Of a stretch of DNA of 38,266 bases, positions 1 to 4,957 are shown piece by piece (the stretch's first letter is position 1; each line of letters begins with the position of its first letter). Source of the stretch: a virus. The notes under the pieces are model-generated. The model searched no databases. It saw only the letters and a program-made list of their open reading frames with translations, and was not told where the DNA came from. A program made the translations under genes and the position numbers. The DNA is taken from positions 1 through 38,266 of IMG/VR virus record IMGVR_UViG_3300020477_000066. The stretch is one strand, 5' to 3'.

Positions 1-100
1 TCGCATTGCGTGCACAGTCATCTCGCCACGCACTTCAGACAGCGCCAGACGCTGCGATTGAGTGTTAGTTTGGCGAGCTGCGGCGATGGCTTTCCTGCTT
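1..100. repeat. Terminal direct repeat, left copy
   Basis: Bases 1-100 match bases 38167-38266 in the same orientation with only three differences, at positions 61, 67 and 100 of this copy. The repeat lies inside the small terminase gene read on the minus strand. All three differences fall at third codon positions and leave the protein unchanged. This looks like a circular assembly overlap built from two closely related phage variants rather than a true packaged terminal repeat, whose copies would normally be identical. Confidence 0.95.
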
Positions 101-108
101 GTACGCAC
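1..108 (-). CDS. terS: Small terminase subunit, N-terminal part (second copy)
   Basis: This is the 5' end of the small terminase gene whose remainder lies at 37909-38266. On the minus strand a GTG at 108-106 opens a frame reading MRTSRKAIAAARQ and onward, running off the window at base 1 after 36 codons. The in-frame stop TAA at 114-112 lies just upstream, so GTG is the only plausible start. No good Shine-Dalgarno sequence precedes it; an imperfect dyad at 109-125 sits immediately upstream. Bases 1-100 are duplicated at the far end of the window, so only one complete gene of about 121 codons exists on the circle. Small terminase subunits recognise the packaging site and hand the DNA to the large subunit. 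Confidence 0.7.
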   Translation of the reverse strand, partial: MRTSRKAIAAARQTNTQSQRLALSEVRGEMTVHAMR

Positions 109-169
109 GGCTTACAGCGTAAGGCTGCGACGCGTCGTTGGGCAACGTTGCCTTGCGACAACGGGGTTG

Positions 170-430
170 CTAGACGGCGAAGCCGAGCCAAGCGCGTAGC
201 GCCGACAGCACGACGTCGCACGCCGGCGGACCGCTCGTTTGCTCGCCCAAATGCCAGCGCCCCGGCGCTAGCTCAATCGCGCGAAACGTGCCGATAGCGG
301 CGTCCAGCGTACGAGCCGACAGCGCGTGTTCGCGACCAGCGTAGTGGGCTCCCAAGTGCTGCAGGGTGAGCAACAGCGACACCGCGCCGCGTGTGTAGTG
401 GATCGTAATGTTGTCTGTGATTGTCGTCAT
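170..430 (-). CDS. Hypothetical protein, first gene of the late operon
   Basis: An 86-residue protein of unknown function. It begins with the ATG at 430-428 (MTTITDNITIHYTRG) and ends at a TAG at 172-170, about 60 bases before the small terminase start on the same strand. I chose this internal ATG because the sequence before it in the open frame looks like noncoding DNA; no convincing ribosome binding site is seen. The protein has a mostly helical, alanine- and leucine-rich look, with no signal peptide, membrane segment or cysteine motif. Its position directly upstream of the terminase genes suggests a packaging-associated role or a late leader gene, but that is only context. Confidence 0.5.
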   Translation of the reverse strand: MTTITDNITIHYTRGAVSLLLTLQHLGAHYAGREHALSARTLDAAIGTFRAIELAPGRWHLGEQTSGPPACDVVLSALRAWLGFAV

Positions 431-685
431 AGCTGCAAGTTGTGCATTGCAGCGATACAGCGCAAGAGGTCGAAATTCTTTTGCATCGTAAGTGTGTGGA
501 AACACTGCGAAAGCACGAACGTAAAAAGTTTTTTTTGGCGCTAGGGGTTGCGCCAACCGGTGCAAGTCCTAAGTTGTTGTTGTCGCCGGGACAATCCGAC
601 GGCAAACACACACAAGGGGAACAGCACACAATGCCCCACCGCCCGAGAGCATCCGCCTCGGGCTTTCGGGGTAGGAGGTACAATC
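431..685. promoter_or_regulatory. Divergent intergenic region between late and early operons
   Basis: No gene is supported in this stretch between the leftward late operon and the rightward early operon, so it should hold promoters for both. Visible elements are an A/T run at 521-536, a hairpin at 537-553 (GGCGC ... GCGCC), an inverted repeat TTGTC-5-GACAA at 580-594 that resembles the TTGTCA half-sites at the 9.2 kb switch, and a GC hairpin at 641-663. No clear sigma70-type -35/-10 pair was found on either strand, so late expression may need an activator or a different sigma factor. Confidence 0.4.
641..667 (+). terminator. Possible terminator or attenuator hairpin
   Basis: GCCCGAG at 641-647 pairs with CTCGGGC at 657-663 across a 9-base loop and is followed by a short TTT. 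It lies 19 bases before the start codon of the 686 gene and directly before its GGAGG ribosome binding site. The short T tract makes a leader attenuator or 5' stabiliser as likely as a true terminator. Confidence 0.35.
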
Positions 686-883
686 ATGACAACACGCTGC
701 AAAGAGTGCCAAGGCACGAACGTACAGCGGGCGATGTGGGTCCGCGTCAACACGGACGAAACCCTCGACCAAGTGTTCGACGACTCCTACAGTGCCAGCG
801 GCGCCGCATCGTTTGCGGGTACGTGGTGCGAGGACTGCGAAGCACACACTGAACTGCGGCAGCGATTCGAGGTGACGCCGTGA
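686..883 (+). CDS. Small CxxC zinc-ribbon-like protein
   Basis: A 65-residue protein starting at ATG 686, preceded by a strong Shine-Dalgarno sequence (GGAGG at 674-678), which sets the start. It carries two cysteine pairs, CKEC near residues 5-8 and CEDC about 45 residues later, the spacing of a small zinc ribbon. Such proteins in phage early operons often bind DNA or host proteins, but no family can be named. It is the first gene of a tightly packed plus-strand operon: its stop overlaps the GTG of the next reading frame. Function is unknown; a structural zinc site is inferred from the cysteines only. Confidence 0.75.
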   Translation: MTTRCKECQGTNVQRAMWVRVNTDETLDQVFDDSYSASGAASFAGTWCEDCEAHTELRQRFEVTP

Positions 884-951
884 GGCTGTGGATCATAGCC
901 ATCGCCCTCATCTGGATAGCCGTCGAGCTGCGACGGCTCCGGCGAGGTTGA
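880..951 (+). CDS. Tiny single-pass membrane peptide
   Basis: A 23-residue frame starting with GTG 880, overlapping the TGA of the previous gene in the GTGA arrangement typical of coupled translation. The product is a hydrophobic stretch (LWIIAIALIWIAV) followed by an arginine-rich tail (LRRLRRG), a classic one-helix membrane peptide with positive-inside charge. It is too short for standard gene finders. The -35 element of the promoter for the next gene begins at its last codons. Function is unknown; comparable phage peptides modulate host membrane proteins. Confidence is limited because a peptide this short could arise by chance. Confidence 0.4.
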   Translation: MRLWIIAIALIWIAVELRRLRRG

Positions 952-982
952 ACAGCCACAAGCCGCGACTTATAGTAGCGGC
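948..982 (+). promoter_or_regulatory. Sigma70-type promoter for leaderless gene at 983
   Basis: TTGAAC at 948-953 and TATAGT at 971-976 are separated by exactly 17 bases, close to the sigma70 consensus. The ATG at 983 begins 6 bases after the -10, where transcription would be expected to start. There is no Shine-Dalgarno sequence, so the mRNA is probably leaderless. Confidence 0.7.
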
Positions 983-1222
983 ATGGCCAACCCCGCAGCA
1001 AAGAAGCTCAACATCATCGCCACCGAGGAACCCGGTGGCCAGCGCCGTATGCGCGTCGTGACGCTCGCTGAGCTCCGCGACGCCAACGGCACAATCTACG
1101 CTCGCGCCAAAACGCCCAAGGGCATGCGCGACGCTAAGCGCCCACCCAAGCCATCGTCGTGGCACGCCGTCAAACTAGGCCGCGTGCTCGACCCACACGA
1201 AACGCCAGGGGAGATCATATGA
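983..1222 (+). CDS. Hypothetical basic early protein
   Basis: A 79-residue protein of unknown function starting at ATG 983 (MANPAAKKLNIIATEEPGG). The start coincides with the predicted transcription start of the promoter at 948-982 and lacks a ribosome binding site, implying leaderless translation. The protein is rich in lysine, arginine and proline, with a central stretch (TLAELRDANGTIYARAKTPKG) that looks like a short beta-hairpin. No known domain is recognised. Its TGA overlaps the ATG of the following gene (ATGA), so it heads a four-gene coupled series. A small nucleic-acid-binding or host-takeover role would fit but is not shown. Confidence 0.65.
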   Translation: MANPAAKKLNIIATEEPGGQRRMRVVTLAELRDANGTIYARAKTPKGMRDAKRPPKPSSWHAVKLGRVLDPHETPGEII

Positions 1223-1440
1223 GCGAAACATACCGAGCCTGCTACATCCGAGAAACGGCGACGAACGGCGAGTGCGTGCTCACTGGCCCCGAACACGCCC
1301 ACCTCGACGACGCCGCCCTACGGGCAGAGGCGATGGCCGAGGCCACCCGCGCTGGACTCTATCGCGACGACGACCCCGACTGCCCGACCCGCGAGGCGAT
1401 CGCCGCGCTGCTCGAAATCGGAGACTGGACGGAACTATGA
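1219..1440 (+). CDS. Hypothetical acidic early protein
   Basis: A 73-residue protein starting at ATG 1219 (MSETYRACYIRETATNG), overlapping the previous stop as ATGA with GGGGAG a few bases upstream. It is acidic and mostly helical (AALRAEAMAEATRAGLYRDD). The N-terminal RACYIRETA motif resembles the KGHTIRETSTT motif at the start of the next gene, so the two may share a small N-terminal fold or be diverged duplicates. No known domain is recognised. It lies in the coupled early operon 983-2421. Confidence 0.65.
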   Translation: MSETYRACYIRETATNGECVLTGPEHAHLDDAALRAEAMAEATRAGLYRDDDPDCPTREAIAALLEIGDWTEL

Positions 1441-1871
1441 CGAAATACAAAGGTCACACAATACGCGAAACAAGCACCACGATCGATGTCGAGCGCGCCT
1501 GCTTCGGCCGGTATTACCGCGCGATCGCTTATCTACATGCTGTGGAGGGGCCAGTCTTTAACACGCTAGGGACGAGCCCCTGGTCGTGGCCCACAAGCAT
1601 AGCCGATGCTAAGCGCATGATCTCAGAGGCGGTGGCGTGGGAGCAACTCGACGAAACCGAACAACAGCTAGACAAGCGTGGCTATACACTCTTGTACTCG
1701 CAGGCCTACTACGACGAAGACACGCGCACGATTGAGCCACACGACGGGCAGTGGCGTGTCGACGCCGATGGCGACCGCGAAAATACCAGCGTCATGGTTG
1801 GCTACTCGCCAACGCTGCGCGGCTGCATCGAGCTAGTGGATCAAGCGGAGAGGGGAGGGCTCGACGCATGA
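1437..1871 (+). CDS. Hypothetical early protein
   Basis: A 144-residue protein of unknown function starting at ATG 1437 (MTKYKGHTIRETSTTIDVE) in an ATGA overlap with the preceding gene. Mixed alpha/beta composition with many aromatic residues (RYYRAIAYLHAVEGP; SQAYYDEDTRT) and no membrane segment or cysteine motif. The start is set by the overlap and by the unrelated look of the sequence before it. It belongs to the same coupled operon; the next gene again overlaps by four bases. The IRET motif near the N terminus recalls that of the 73-residue neighbour. Confidence 0.65.
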   Translation: MTKYKGHTIRETSTTIDVERACFGRYYRAIAYLHAVEGPVFNTLGTSPWSWPTSIADAKRMISEAVAWEQLDETEQQLDKRGYTLLYSQAYYDEDTRTIEPHDGQWRVDADGDRENTSVMVGYSPTLRGCIELVDQAERGGLDA

Positions 1872-2161
1872 AGACGACCAATGAACTCGTCATGTCGGTA
1901 CGGCGGTGTCTCGGCAATGCCTCAAGACCTGCAACCGAGCAACTCGACGACATGGCCGAATACGTCAACGACGCCGAAGAGCTAATCGAATACCACGGCG
2001 ACTCCGACTCGCTCGCAGAACTCATGGACGCGGAGCTGCGCGAAAAGCTGCATGATGAGCTGGCCGTCGCCAATCCGACCACCCAGCACCACGTACAATT
2101 TGTGGCTGCCTACATGCTCGCACACGAAGAGCACTTCGGCGCACCGTGGGTGGTCAACTGA
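1868..2161 (+). CDS. Hypothetical acidic helical early protein
   Basis: A 97-residue acidic, mostly alpha-helical protein starting at ATG 1868 (MKTTNELVMSVRRCLGNAS). The start overlaps the previous TGA as ATGA and is preceded by GGAGAGGGGAGGG, a strong ribosome binding region. No catalytic motif or known domain is visible. Its stop TGA shares a base with the ATG of the HTH gene at 2161, so the two are translationally coupled, which may hint at a regulator-partner pair. Confidence 0.65.
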   Translation: MKTTNELVMSVRRCLGNASRPATEQLDDMAEYVNDAEELIEYHGDSDSLAELMDAELREKLHDELAVANPTTQHHVQFVAAYMLAHEEHFGAPWVVN

Positions 2162-2421
2162 TGCCTCGCCTCGGCGGCAAACCCCGCACCGACGGCGACT
2201 ATGCCGACCGCCTAAACCGTGGCTGCTTCGGCGCCATCCTCCGCGACGCGCGCCTCGCTGCCGGCATCAATGGCCTCGAAATGGCCAAGCTGCTTGGCAT
2301 CTCGCGCACCGCCCTCACTTACATGGAAAAGGGGGAGAATATGAAAGAACAATCCGTGCTCCGCTACGCCGAAGCCCTCGGCCTCGAAGTGGACCTAATC
2401 CTACGACGCGCCAGAAAGTGA
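2161..2421 (+). CDS. XRE-family helix-turn-helix protein
   Basis: An 86-residue DNA-binding protein of the XRE/Cro type, starting at ATG 2161 in a TGATG overlap with the previous gene. Residues from about 24 onward show the HTH signature: GAILRDARLAAGINGLEMAK, LLGISRTALTYMEKGE, then the trailing helices RYAEALGLEVDLIL. There is no extra oligomerisation or peptidase domain, so it resembles single-domain Cro or antitoxin-type regulators. The noncoding region at 2671-3203 with two dyad-containing 37-bp repeats is a candidate target. Its placement near the end of the early operon suggests feedback control. Confidence 0.85.
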   Translation: MPRLGGKPRTDGDYADRLNRGCFGAILRDARLAAGINGLEMAKLLGISRTALTYMEKGENMKEQSVLRYAEALGLEVDLILRRARK

Positions 2422-2430
2422 AAACCGATC

Positions 2431-2670
2431 ATGAGAACCACCATCCACCACGTTACCACCGGACAACGAACCATCATGGGAACCTGCTTCCCAATTTGCG
2501 ACCAGCTCGACCGCGACCAGCGCGCAGACCGGCGCCCCTCATGGATCATCACTCGCGGCCTCTGCAACGGCACCGCCCAATCGGCGAGCGAATACCGAAC
2601 GCTCAAAGCGGCACTCGAGGCATGGACCCAAATCCACCCCGACGACAGCACCCCGACGAAAAACGCTTAA
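2431..2670 (+). CDS. Hypothetical small protein
   Basis: A 79-residue protein starting at ATG 2431, nine bases after the HTH gene, with no clear Shine-Dalgarno sequence. It reads MRTTIHHVTTGQRTIMGTC and ends in a helical stretch (EYRTLKAALEAWTQIHPDD). No known domain is recognised. It is the last gene of the operon; its TAA abuts the first 37-bp repeat. An internal ATG (MGTCFPICDQL) could be the start instead. Confidence 0.55.
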   Translation: MRTTIHHVTTGQRTIMGTCFPICDQLDRDQRADRRPSWIITRGLCNGTAQSASEYRTLKAALEAWTQIHPDDSTPTKNA

Positions 2671-2671
2671 A

Positions 2672-2708
2672 TGCCAAAATCGCCGTTTCCCACCGGCGGG
2701 AAACGCTG
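2672..2708. repeat. 37-bp repeat with internal dyad, copy 1
   Basis: Identical over all 37 bases to 2837-2873, beginning TGCCAAAATCGCC. The centre is an inverted repeat, CGTTTCCC and GGGAAACG separated by six bases. It starts directly after the stop of the 2431 gene. It may be an operator for one of the HTH proteins, an origin iteron, or a transcript hairpin. Confidence 0.85.
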
Positions 2709-2836
2709 TTTAGCGCATCTGCACAACGCCACCCAAAACGGCGCAAACGCCTTCCACGGCACCCTAGGCCTACCTACGGCCCCGAATTCGACTTTTCGCG
2801 TTGCGCCAGTTTCGGCCAAATTCCGCGACGCTAAAG

Positions 2837-2873
2837 TGCCAAAATCGCCGTTTCCCACCGGCGGGAAACGCTG
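2837..2873. repeat. 37-bp repeat with internal dyad, copy 2
   Basis: Second perfect copy of the repeat at 2672-2708, in the same orientation and 165 bp downstream. Flanks are partly similar (ACGCTAAAG against ACGCTTAAA), so the duplicated unit is slightly longer than the perfect match. Confidence 0.85.
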
Positions 2874-3114
2874 ATTTCCACTTTTCTACCAAACATAAAC
2901 GCCGAAACACCCCAAAAACGCCGCCCCCTCAGACGCCCCCTAACGGCCTCCGAGCGGCCTGGACGTAGCAACGGGCGTCCTCCCCCGGAACGCGCCTCCT
3001 AGGGGCCTTCTAGGCCCTCACAGAGGCCATCTATCCCCAGGCCCTCACCACCACCCCCAAAATCCACCTCAAACCCCCTCGACAACATCACTCTGCGCGT
3101 TGGGTGGGGTTGGT

Positions 3115-3150
3115 TCCCTAGGCCCCCCCCTAAAGGGGGGGCCGTAGGGA
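3115..3150. other. Strong G/C-tract hairpin
   Basis: TCCCTAGG followed by a run of eight C pairs with a run of seven G followed by CC, a bulged G and TAGGGA, around a short TAAA loop. This gives a stem of about 14-15 pairs. TTTT follows only about 9 bases later, so it is not a classic intrinsic terminator. It may insulate the early operon, stabilise RNA, or form part of an origin. Confidence 0.65.
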
Positions 3151-3186
3151 GGACCACCCTTTTCCACCCGTAGCGATTTCCGGACA

Positions 3187-3195
3187 TGCTATGAT
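3187..3195 (+). promoter_or_regulatory. Extended -10 promoter for gene at 3204
   Basis: TGC followed by TATGAT at 3190-3195 forms an extended -10 element. No good -35 lies at the expected distance, as is common for this class. The ATG at 3204 begins 8 bases after the -10, so the leader would be at most one or two bases. Confidence 0.5.
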
Positions 3196-3203
3196 CACCT
3201 CAA

Positions 3204-3464
3204 ATGGCCTGGCAGCAATCAGACTGGACCGCGTTTTACGGAGTCGCGAACGACAACCTGCCGGGGCCGTCGTGGTCGACAACGCGCTCGAAAATCTACG
3301 CCGCCTTGCGCGATTACGAGGACGACGCCGCGTATCCCGACCGCGTCACAGCCGTCCGCAGCGTGATCGCGTTGCAGTCGCTGACGGGCTTGGATGCCGC
3401 CTTGGTGGACGGCGTCGCGTGCGCGTTGACCGTCCCGCCTGCCGACCCGGCCGCTGGCGGCTAG
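3204..3464 (+). CDS. Hypothetical protein
   Basis: An 86-residue protein starting at ATG 3204 (MAWQQSDWTAFYGVANDNLP) just behind an extended -10 promoter and without a ribosome binding site. Two probable helices follow (STTRSKIYAALRDYEDDAAY and DRVTAVRSVIALQSLTG), ending in a proline- and alanine-rich tail. No known domain. It converges on a small minus-strand gene, sharing four bases at their stops (3461-3464), which supports both as real genes. Another plus-strand frame over this area (3191-3781) has low-complexity arginine-rich composition and was rejected. Confidence 0.55.
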   Translation: MAWQQSDWTAFYGVANDNLPGPSWSTTRSKIYAALRDYEDDAAYPDRVTAVRSVIALQSLTGLDAALVDGVACALTVPPADPAAGG

Positions 3465-3637
3465 AGCATTTCGCGCTCAGCGAGAGCGTCCGAAGACGCC
3501 TTGACGTTACGCCGTGCGAGGAGCGCCTCGCGGATATCGCGCAACGTGGTGCGCACCGCCATCTCGTGCGGCTGAGGCTCGTGTCGATCCAGCGTCTGGA
3601 TGCAACGCTCGAGCGCTGTGATGATCGTGTCGTCCAT
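3461..3637 (-). CDS. Hypothetical small helical protein
   Basis: A 58-residue minus-strand protein starting at ATG 3637 (MDDTIITALERCIQTLDRHE); a GTG nine bases upstream is an alternative start giving 61 residues. The product is predicted to be almost entirely helical, with regular hydrophobic spacing (MAVRTTLRDIREALLARRNV). No domain is recognised. It is convergent with the 3204 gene and divergent from the HTH gene at 3778, leaving a 140-base region that may hold promoters for both. Small helical proteins beside a repressor can be antirepressors or partners, but there is no direct evidence. Confidence 0.5.
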   Translation of the reverse strand: MDDTIITALERCIQTLDRHEPQPHEMAVRTTLRDIREALLARRNVKASSDALAEREML

Positions 3638-3777
3638 AATCAGCACTTACGTAACGGGAGCTACGATGCCTCAACTTCGACAAGAGTTCAACGAAAAATG
3701 ATCACCTTCACGATGCGCTATCTGCTAACGTTGCCACGTGACAGCATGGGGTCAAGTCTGCTTGGAAGGGTACCAAA

Positions 3778-4233
3778 ATGACGGTTGAAGCGCGACTGAG
3801 ATGGCTTATTGAGGAACATGAATGCTCTGCGACGGAGCTGAGCGCACAGCTTGGCAAGGCGCGCAACACGCTTAGCCAGCTGATGGTCAAATTGCGGCAG
3901 AACCCGCGCTACGCGAGTCAGACGCTGACAGCCTTCGCCGAGCTAACCGGCGCATCGCTGGACTGGATCATATTCGGCAGGGGCCAACCGTACCCGCCAA
4001 ACGAGGTGTCGCACGTTGACCCGGAGTATCCGAACCGCGCGGTGGCTTGCGCGTTTGCCCAGCGCAGCGGGTTCCTTGAGCGCGCCATACGCGAGGTCGC
4101 AAGCGGGCGGCCCGAACAGGACCTCAATCCGATGGATTGGTACCAGCAAATCGCAAAACGCCACGACGAAATGGTCGCTATTGGCATCATGGGGGAGCAG
4201 CATGAGGGAGAACTCTCAGACGTCGGTCAATAG
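3778..4233 (+). CDS. HTH transcriptional regulator, LDWIIFGRG type
   Basis: A 151-residue regulator starting at ATG 3778 with GGAAGGG a few bases upstream. The N-terminal half is a helix-turn-helix (RLRWLIEEHECSATELSAQL, then GKARNTLSQLMVKLRQ) ending in the motif LDWIIFGRGQP, common in phage repressors. The C-terminal half is a helical domain with YPNRAVACAFAQRSG and a later MDWYQQIAKR. There is no S24 peptidase domain, so it would not self-cleave. It is paralogous to the regulator at 9267, which shares the FGxG segment, a YPxR...AQRS block and a terminal Trp-containing helix. Its stop codon lies in a 15-bp tandem duplication overlapping the next gene. Confidence 0.75.
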   Translation: MTVEARLRWLIEEHECSATELSAQLGKARNTLSQLMVKLRQNPRYASQTLTAFAELTGASLDWIIFGRGQPYPPNEVSHVDPEYPNRAVACAFAQRSGFLERAIREVASGRPEQDLNPMDWYQQIAKRHDEMVAIGIMGEQHEGELSDVGQ

Positions 4234-4957
4234 GACGTCGGTCAATAGAGCACACGGCAAAGCCGAACTGGAGGCCATCGATTTCGCACGGATCTGCGGC
4301 GTCTGCGACGAAGCCATCACGCTCGTGCTCGGACAGCCCACGCCGATTCGTTCGCGCCAGAGCTGGATCGAGGCCTTCACCGCAACCCAGCGCTTCGTCG
4401 AGCAGGACCTCAATCCCGACACGCACAGCTGGACCGCCACCCACGACGGCATCATCACAGCGGGACCCCGCGCCGGCATGTCGGTCCTGCCGCTGCTCGA
4501 GCACCACAACAACGGATTTGCGTGGGGACACGACGCCCAGCGCAATCAATCCATATTCGCATGGACACGAGGCGACCTCATCACCGGCGGATTTGTGGCC
4601 GGAAAACGCATCGTCACCGCAGCCGGATTCGAGCTGGCCGGACGCGCGTGGATTGCACCAGATGGCAGCTTCACCGACCGGTTCATCATGAAACCGCTCG
4701 GCGGAATAGCTCAGCCAATCTTCGACGCCATGCAGAAAATCGCATTGCGCAAATTGCGAGGCAAACACCTGTCAGAAATGACGCCAGCGTGGCCCAAACA
4801 CCACCCCGACCACGTGCCCGAAGAGGACACCACCAAATGCCTCATCCACGAGGTGTTCGGCGGCATGGGCGTCGCATTTCGGCACGACTATCGCCAAACA
4901 GATAGCCGCGGCCACTTCGAAGTCGACCTAACCGGCCGCCACATGTGGATTAGCTGA
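4202..4957 (+). CDS. Protein of unknown function
   Basis: A 251-residue protein that I do not recognise. It starts at ATG 4202, overlapping the 3' end of the HTH gene by 32 bases, so the two are probably expressed together. Near the N terminus it contains TSVNR twice, encoded by a 15-bp tandem duplication. The body is soluble, mixed alpha/beta and rich in His, Trp and Gly, with WTATHDGIITAGPRAGM, GFAWGHDAQRNQSIFAWTRG and GVAFRHDYRQTDSRGHFEVD. No Walker, zinc-finger or nuclease motif is obvious. It converges on the replication ATPase gene with an eight-base overlap. Pairing with a repressor suggests a lysogeny-expressed accessory gene, such as superinfection immunity or defence, but this is inference. 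Confidence 0.6.
   Translation: MRENSQTSVNRTSVNRAHGKAELEAIDFARICGVCDEAITLVLGQPTPIRSRQSWIEAFTATQRFVEQDLNPDTHSWTATHDGIITAGPRAGMSVLPLLEHHNNGFAWGHDAQRNQSIFAWTRGDLITGGFVAGKRIVTAAGFELAGRAWIAPDGSFTDRFIMKPLGGIAQPIFDAMQKIALRKLRGKHLSEMTPAWPKHHPDHVPEEDTTKCLIHEVFGGMGVAFRHDYRQTDSRGHFEVDLTGRHMWIS
4219..4248. repeat. 15-bp tandem duplication across a gene overlap
   Basis: GACGTCGGTCAATAG occurs twice in tandem. The first copy contains the TAG stop of the 3778 gene (4231-4233); both copies lie in frame in the 4202 gene, giving TSVNR-TSVNR. It looks like a recent slippage event that left both reading frames intact. Confidence 0.9.

Larger units (their letters stand above)
2671..3203. other. Noncoding region with repeats and hairpins
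   Basis: No gene is convincingly supported here. The stretch contains two identical 37-bp repeats (2672-2708 and 2837-2873, offset 165 bp), each with an internal 8-bp dyad, a C- and GGCC-rich segment around 2920-3080, a large G/C-tract hairpin at 3115-3150 and an extended -10 promoter at 3187-3195. This combination suggests a regulatory or replication-origin region. A 67-codon open frame spans the two repeats but is probably a by-product of them. Confidence 0.5.

Noticed and set aside
2672-2873. CRISPR array
   Set aside because: Only two repeat copies, a single 128-bp intervening sequence and no cas genes; the Cas4-like nuclease at 11108 belongs to the recombination operon.
2671-2874. 67-codon frame between the 37-bp repeats
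   Set aside because: Framed by the repeat itself, with no ribosome binding site; the middle part is unremarkable. Kept only as a remark in the repeat finding.
3191-3781. 196-codon plus-strand frame spanning 3191-3781
   Set aside because: Arginine-rich, low-complexity translation that overlaps two better-supported genes (3204-3464 plus, 3461-3637 minus).
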